From assembly GCA_030680855.1 (NCBI GenBank), contig JAUXUN010000034.1, positions 1 to 64,000 of the forward strand: a stretch of 64,000 bases of DNA, read 5' to 3'. Made by a program: the position numbers and the translations under genes. This document shows positions 60,132 to 64,000 of the stretch, one piece after another; position 1 is the stretch's first letter; each line of letters opens with the position of its first letter. The notes beneath the pieces were generated by a model that was not told the origin of the DNA, did no database searches, and saw only the letters and a list, made by a program, of their open reading frames with translations. Origin of the DNA: Aestuariivirga sp. (GTDB lineage Bacteria > Pseudomonadota > Alphaproteobacteria > Rhizobiales > Aestuariivirgaceae).

Positions 60132-61391
60132 ATGACAACAAAAGCAAGGGCCAAGCCCGCCAAAAAATCTCCGGTCAAAAAACTGCAGGGAAGACCTGTG
60201 CCAAAAGTGGCGATTGCGCCAAAGGCGGCGGAACGGAAGGCGTCCATTCATTTCAGCCCGGTCCTGTGCATCGTAAACGCCCCGGAACAAGAATTGTGGT
60301 CCCTGTCCCTGGCAGAACGATTAAGAAAGCAATTCGCCATCGCGGGCCTTCCCCAGACCGTGAGTGAGGAAACGGCGATCTCCCACAACGGCCCCGTCAT
60401 CCTGGTGCGCGGCGATGCGGTGATTGACCAGCCTCTCATTCCTGTCCTGCTCAAGCGGCCGAATTTTCTGCTGCTGAGCGATGCTGCGGAAAACCAAGTG
60501 CCCATTGCCGCCAGCGTGCGCGGCAACGATGTTTCGCTGGCCATCGAAATCCTGCGCGGCGCCAAGCCATATGCCGCGGCAAAGTTGCTCGCCCGAGCCC
60601 CGGCACAGCTTGACATGGAGTTCTGGAAATCGCTGCGCAAGCGTGAAACGCCCTATGCCATGGTTGTCACGGCCGAAAACCGGAACGCTGTTGAATGGCG
60701 CATGTTCATGGGCACCTACAAGGGCGCCACGGATGTCATCACCAAGCACCTGTGGCCCGTTCCGGCATTCCATGCCACGCGCTTTCTGGCCCCACGCGGC
60801 GTAACGCCCAACATGGTGACGGCAATCGCTGCCCTCATGACAGTTCTGGCATACTGGTTTTTCCTGAACGGCCAGTTCATTCCAGGCCTCATTTCCGCCT
60901 GGGCCATGACTTTCCTTGACACCGTGGATGGCAAGCTTGCCCGCACCACGTTGACGTCAAGCAAATGGGGCGACTACTTCGATCACGGCATCGATCTCAT
61001 CCACCCGCCCTTCTGGTATGTAGCCTGGGGCTATGGCCTGCTGGCCACCGGAACCCAATGGAGCAACCAAATTTTCTGGGGCGTGATGGTGGCCATTCTC
61101 GGTGGCTACGTACTGCAGCGCGCGATTGAGGGCATTGCCATCAAATGGCTGGGCCTTGAGATTCACATCTGGCGCTCCATCGATACCTGCTTCCGCCAGG
61201 TCACGGCGCGGCGAAACCCCAACCTTATTTTACTGACGTTCTTCACCGCCATTGCCAAACCTGATTGGGGTCTGCTGGCGGTTGCGGCCTGGACGGTGAT
61301 TTGCCTCGGCCTTCACATGCTCCAATTGCTGCAGGCGTTCGCCGCGAAACGCAGTACGGGCGCGCTCACCTCATGGATGACCAGGCCGTGA
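60132..61391 (+). CDS. CDP-alcohol phosphatidyltransferase with degenerate nucleotidyltransferase-like N-terminal part
   Basis: 419 residues. A basic tail (1-35) precedes a soluble part of ~170 residues (about 45-210) that reads like a decayed NTP-transferase domain: NGPVILVRGDAVIDQPLIPVLLK near 86 and GTYKGATDVITKHLWPVPAFHATRFLAPRGVTPNMVTAI near 194, the join seen in fused IPCT-DIPPS-type enzymes, but the LAAGxG loop is missing. The catalytic CDP-alcohol motif is complete, FLDTVDGKLARTTLTSSKWG followed by DYFDHGIDL (263-285). About six helices follow. The stop overlaps the lipid kinase gene by 19 bases. Confidence 0.9.
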   Translation: MTTKARAKPAKKSPVKKLQGRPVPKVAIAPKAAERKASIHFSPVLCIVNAPEQELWSLSLAERLRKQFAIAGLPQTVSEETAISHNGPVILVRGDAVIDQPLIPVLLKRPNFLLLSDAAENQVPIAASVRGNDVSLAIEILRGAKPYAAAKLLARAPAQLDMEFWKSLRKRETPYAMVVTAENRNAVEWRMFMGTYKGATDVITKHLWPVPAFHATRFLAPRGVTPNMVTAIAALMTVLAYWFFLNGQFIPGLISAWAMTFLDTVDGKLARTTLTSSKWGDYFDHGIDLIHPPFWYVAWGYGLLATGTQWSNQIFWGVMVAILGGYVLQRAIEGIAIKWLGLEIHIWRSIDTCFRQVTARRNPNLILLTFFTAIAKPDWGLLAVAAWTVICLGLHMLQLLQAFAAKRSTGALTSWMTRP

Positions 61392-62344
61392 AGCGCGCGG
61401 GCTTGTTGATCAATCCCAGTTCCGGAAAATCCAGCGGCAAGGGCCTGGGCCTGGTCGACATGCTGAAAAACAATGCAGCGGTTTCGATCCGCGTGCTCGA
61501 GAGGTTTGAACAGCTTACGGGCTTTCTCGACGAGTTCGCCAGCGACGGGGTGACTGACCTGTTCATCAGCTCCGGCGATGGCACCATTCACGCCGTTCAA
61601 ACGGATCTGGTGGAGCGCAAGCCCTTCAAGGTCATTCCCCGCCTCAGTCTCTTGCCCCATGGCACCACCAACATGACCGCCGCCGATCTTGGCTTTCCCC
61701 ACAGGGGGTTGCGGGCGCAGGCCGATTTCATCACGCGGCTGGAAGCAAAACAGCTGCGCGAACGCCCCACCCTGCGGGTGGTCAATCCCCGCGATGGCAA
61801 GCCGCGGCATGGCATGTTTTTGGGCACTGGGGCAGCTTCCGAAGCCACGCTGTTTTGCCAGCGTGTTTTCAACGCCAAGGGGGTCAAGGGAAGCTGGGCG
61901 ACGTTCGCAACGCTTGCCGGCGCCGCCGGCCGCACCATGTTCACCAGACCCAACCCCCATGATGTCACCCGCTTTGACCGTCCTTTTCCCATTCAGGTGA
62001 CCAGCGATGGCCGGGAATTCAGCAGCGGAACCCAGCTTTTGGCATTTTCCACTACCCTTGAGAAACTCATCCTCGGGGCAAGGCCCTTCTGGGGCCCGAA
62101 ACTTGGCCCCATCCGCACCTCGGTTTTCCCCTACCCTGTACCGAGTATTCCGCGTTGGCTCCTACCCATCATGTATGCGGGCGAAAACCGGAAAATGCCG
62201 GAAGGCGCCGTAAGTTTTTCCAGCGCCCGCCTGGAAATCACCTGCCCCATCAGCTTCGTGATTGATGGCGAATTCTTTGACGCTCCAGAAAATGAGCCCT
62301 TGAAGGTGGAAACCGGCGCGGTTTTCACCTATCTCTGCGGCTGA
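61373..62344 (+). CDS. Diacylglycerol/ceramide kinase-family lipid kinase
   Basis: 323 residues from the ATG at 61373. The DAGK catalytic motif is LFISSGDGTIHAVQTDL near residue 64 (S-G-D-G-T in place of G-G-D-G-T), the N-terminal ATP-site LLINPSSGKSSGKG is present, and GTTNMTAADLGF near 100 gives the family N-x-T-A-x-D-L. C-terminal CPISFVIDGEFFDAPENEPLKV has the D-G-E motif. In the Caulobacter spt region the kinase of this family is a ceramide kinase (CpgB). The ATG overlaps the preceding stop; its own stop overlaps the next start by one base. Confidence 0.88.
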   Translation: MDDQAVKRAGLLINPSSGKSSGKGLGLVDMLKNNAAVSIRVLERFEQLTGFLDEFASDGVTDLFISSGDGTIHAVQTDLVERKPFKVIPRLSLLPHGTTNMTAADLGFPHRGLRAQADFITRLEAKQLRERPTLRVVNPRDGKPRHGMFLGTGAASEATLFCQRVFNAKGVKGSWATFATLAGAAGRTMFTRPNPHDVTRFDRPFPIQVTSDGREFSSGTQLLAFSTTLEKLILGARPFWGPKLGPIRTSVFPYPVPSIPRWLLPIMYAGENRKMPEGAVSFSSARLEITCPISFVIDGEFFDAPENEPLKVETGAVFTYLCG

Positions 62345-63219
62345 TGATTGCATCGCCAGAGAGTCTGAAGGAATTCTGCAAGGCTTCGCTTGCCCGCGAG
62401 GTGTCGCCAGAGATTCACGCGATGGCAGTTGTCCTGCGCCTGAGGCACCCGGGAGCGGTGGCCATTCTGGCCTACGGATCATGCCTGCGGGGCGTTGAGG
62501 TGGCCGACACGCTGATGGACTTTTACGTCCTCATGGAAAATTTTTCCGGCGTCAGCCAAAACATCATCAGCCGCGTCGCCTGCTGCATTGTTCCCCCCAA
62601 TGTCTATTATGCCGAGACGGAATTTGCGGGCCAGCGCCTGCGCGCCAAATACGCGCTCCTCCCCTTGCGGCTCTTTGTCAAATGGATGGCGCGGGAAACC
62701 AGCAACCCTTATTTCTGGGCCCGCTTCGCCCAACCCTCGGCCCTTGTCTACGCACGTGATGACCAGACTAAAGACGAAGTCGTCGCTGGCATCTCCACGG
62801 CTCTGCGAACTGCTTTTGCCAACGCCAAGGCTCTGACAAGCGAACCCGATGCTTTAGCCATTTGGACGGCTGGCTTCAATGCAACTTATAAATCCGAGTT
62901 TCGCTCCGAGAAAGCCAATCGTGCCGCCAGCATCGTTTCCGCAGCGCCCGAATACTACAGGGAAGCTGCAAGGCTTCTGGCTCCGGAAATTCCTGTTCAT
63001 GCCAACCAAACCCTGCGCCGCTTGACGGGCAAAGGCTGGTCCATCCTGCGCCTGATCAAAGCCGCCTTCACTTTTCAGGGCGGCGCCGATTACATCGCCT
63101 GGAAAATCGAGCGGCATTCGGGAGAAAAAATCATTCTCACCGACTGGCAGAGAAGGCACCCCGTCATTGCAGGATTACTGCTGCTTCCCGCACTGCTGCG
63201 CAAAGGCGCAGTCCGCTAG
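62344..63219 (+). CDS. Tam41-like nucleotidyltransferase, candidate CDP-lipid synthase
   Basis: 291 residues, start ATG overlapping the kinase stop (TGATG). The front has a nucleotidyltransferase-type site: VAILAYGSCLRGVEVADTLMDFYVLMEN near residues 39-65 (G-S-x(n)-D/E-x-D). Then NVYYAETEFAGQRLRAKYALLPLRLFVKWM and NPYFWARFAQPSALVYARD correspond in order and spacing to Tam41 blocks (YGSG..., D-x-x-x-x-V, K-Y-G-V-I, W-x-x-L-Y-x-A-G-R-x-x-K-P). Tam41 makes CDP-diacylglycerol in mitochondria and some bacteria. The last 80 residues include a membrane-like segment (VIAGLLLLPALLRKG). I did not align it; the family match is by eye. Confidence 0.65.
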   Translation: MIASPESLKEFCKASLAREVSPEIHAMAVVLRLRHPGAVAILAYGSCLRGVEVADTLMDFYVLMENFSGVSQNIISRVACCIVPPNVYYAETEFAGQRLRAKYALLPLRLFVKWMARETSNPYFWARFAQPSALVYARDDQTKDEVVAGISTALRTAFANAKALTSEPDALAIWTAGFNATYKSEFRSEKANRAASIVSAAPEYYREAARLLAPEIPVHANQTLRRLTGKGWSILRLIKAAFTFQGGADYIAWKIERHSGEKIILTDWQRRHPVIAGLLLLPALLRKGAVR

Positions 63220-64000
63220 GCCGCAGCCCGGCTCGCCACGACTTTTCCAAACAGCGCGATGATCTTGTCGATGTCGTCAAAACTGTGCGCCGCCGACACC
63301 GAACAGCGGAGAAGGCACAGCTTGTTCGGCGTTCCCGGCGGCAACGCGATGTTTACATAGACGCCCGCTTCGAGAAGGGCGTTCCACATGCCGATGGTTG
63401 AAACCTCATCGGCACATTTCACTGCAATCACCGGGCTTACCATGTCACAACCCATATCAAGGCCCAACCCCTTGAACCCGGCAAAGAGCCGGGCCGAGTT
63501 GGCCCGCAGGCGGTCGCGGCGTTCCGGCTCGGCGGCCAGCTTCCTGATGGCGGCAAGCGAAGTCGCAATCGATGCCGGCGACGACGAGGCCGTGAACATG
63601 TAGGGCCGCATGGCATAGCGCAAGGTCTCAAACATCGGGTGGTTGCCCGCCCCAAAACCGCCGATGGCGCCAACGCTCTTGGAGAACGTGCCAACGATGA
63701 AATCAATGTCATCCTCAACGCCGGCCTCATCGGCAAGGCCGCGGCCATGGGGGCCGAGCACGCCAAAGGAATGGGCCTCGTCGGCAAGAAGCTGAAAGCC
63801 ATGCTTTTTCTTGACGGCAACGAAATCGGCCAAGGGAGCGCGGTCGCCCAGCATCGAATAGATGCCCTCGACAACCACAAGCCGCCCGCCCTCTTCGCCT
63901 TCCGAGCGCGTCAGCCGCTTGTCCAAATCCGTTGCGTCATTGTGGCGGAAGCGCACCAGCTTGGCGCCTGAAAGCGTGCAGCCGTCATAAATGGAGGAAT
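63216..64000 (-). CDS. spt: Alpha-oxoamine synthase of serine palmitoyltransferase type (partial, N-terminus beyond window)
   Basis: The C-terminal ~261 residues of a PLP-dependent aminotransferase-fold enzyme; the reading frame stays open through position 64000 (SSIYDGCTLSGAKLVRFRHND at the edge), so the gene starts outside the window. Motifs: VVEGIYSMLGDRAPLADFVAVKKKHGFQLLADEAHSFGVLGPHGRG (PLP Asp/His), then IVGTFSKSVGAIGGFG with the Schiff-base Lys, and a C-terminal TSLAAIRKLAAEPERRDRL. This group makes 3-ketosphinganine, aminolevulinate or KAPA; context favours serine palmitoyltransferase. It is convergent with the Tam41-like gene, and the two stops share a CTAG palindrome. Confidence 0.8.
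   Translation of the reverse strand, partial: SSIYDGCTLSGAKLVRFRHNDATDLDKRLTRSEGEEGGRLVVVEGIYSMLGDRAPLADFVAVKKKHGFQLLADEAHSFGVLGPHGRGLADEAGVEDDIDFIVGTFSKSVGAIGGFGAGNHPMFETLRYAMRPYMFTASSSPASIATSLAAIRKLAAEPERRDRLRANSARLFAGFKGLGLDMGCDMVSPVIAVKCADEVSTIGMWNALLEAGVYVNIALPPGTPNKLCLLRCSVSAAHSFDDIDKIIALFGKVVASRAAA

Noticed and set aside
61265-61372. Upstream extension of the lipid kinase
   Set aside because: It lies inside the phosphatidyltransferase coding region and reads as non-family sequence; the ATG at 61373 fits.

Overview
The window reads as chromosomal DNA of an alphaproteobacterium, most likely of the order Hyphomicrobiales/Rhizobiales. The grounds are its high GC, the gene order lgt-midA-pgeF-M24-lipoprotein-prs, the blocks ubiK-ybjN-proC and moxR-DUF58-DUF4159-membrane protein with DUF1285/NUDIX/cca, uvrC-pgsA-moaD, a MarR/OmpR/EnvZ trio of PetP/PetR type, and dispersed palindromes familiar from this order. 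No rRNA, tRNA, transposase, phage gene or CRISPR array was found. Genes are tightly packed, with many 1-8 bp overlaps. This taxonomic reading is an inference from gene content.

Layout: (1) 1-7465: a decayed small membrane-protein remnant, two orphan solute-binding proteins, an amidohydrolase, a DUF2062 protein, a CaCA exchanger and two small exported unknowns. (2) 7428-10452: an arsenic-type operon of ArsR, a flavin monooxygenase with a Cys-rich tail and an MFS pump, with two copies of a putative ArsR operator. (3) 10461-13341: a copper-type operon of a Cys/His-rich small protein, a multicopper oxidase, a DUF411 protein and a small exported protein, closed by a clear intrinsic terminator. (4) 13401-20480: an unknown exported protein, then the minus-strand housekeeping run lgt to prs. 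(5) 20537-28692: an FAD monooxygenase, a 5'-truncated CelD-like gene, an Fe3+-type ABC transporter, an inositol-phosphatase-family enzyme and a PCMT-like methyltransferase; this block lies between lgt and ubiK. (6) 28827-36484: ubiK, ybjN-like, proC, csaA, the MarR/OmpR/EnvZ regulators, a branched-chain aminotransferase, a YbaK-like deacylase and a GMC oxidoreductase. (7) 36594-43867: a pseudouridine synthase, moaD, pgsA, uvrC, cupins, folB, cca, a CoA-type NUDIX and a DUF1285 protein. (8) 43998-51942: the MoxR/DUF58/BatA-DUF4159 system, a GNAT and a NUDIX.

(9) 52025-64000 is the most interesting part. It holds an exporter-type ABC protein, a GNAT-like acyltransferase, two nucleotidyltransferases, a metallophosphoesterase, a HIT protein, an LptF/LptG pair, a CDP-alcohol phosphatidyltransferase with a degenerate nucleotidyltransferase-like front half, a diacylglycerol-kinase-family lipid kinase, a Tam41-like nucleotidyltransferase and, on the opposite strand at the window edge, an alpha-oxoamine synthase of serine palmitoyltransferase type. 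Together they look like a bacterial sphingolipid (ceramide phospholipid) synthesis and export locus, comparable to the Caulobacter spt/bcerS/cpg region. The proposed flow is: Spt makes the long-chain base, the GNAT-like enzyme N-acylates it, the kinase phosphorylates the ceramide, the Tam41-like enzyme may make a CDP-activated lipid, the phosphatidyltransferase adds the head group, and the LptFG-like pair and ABC protein move the product. The individual family calls are mostly solid; the pathway assignment is an inference from co-location.
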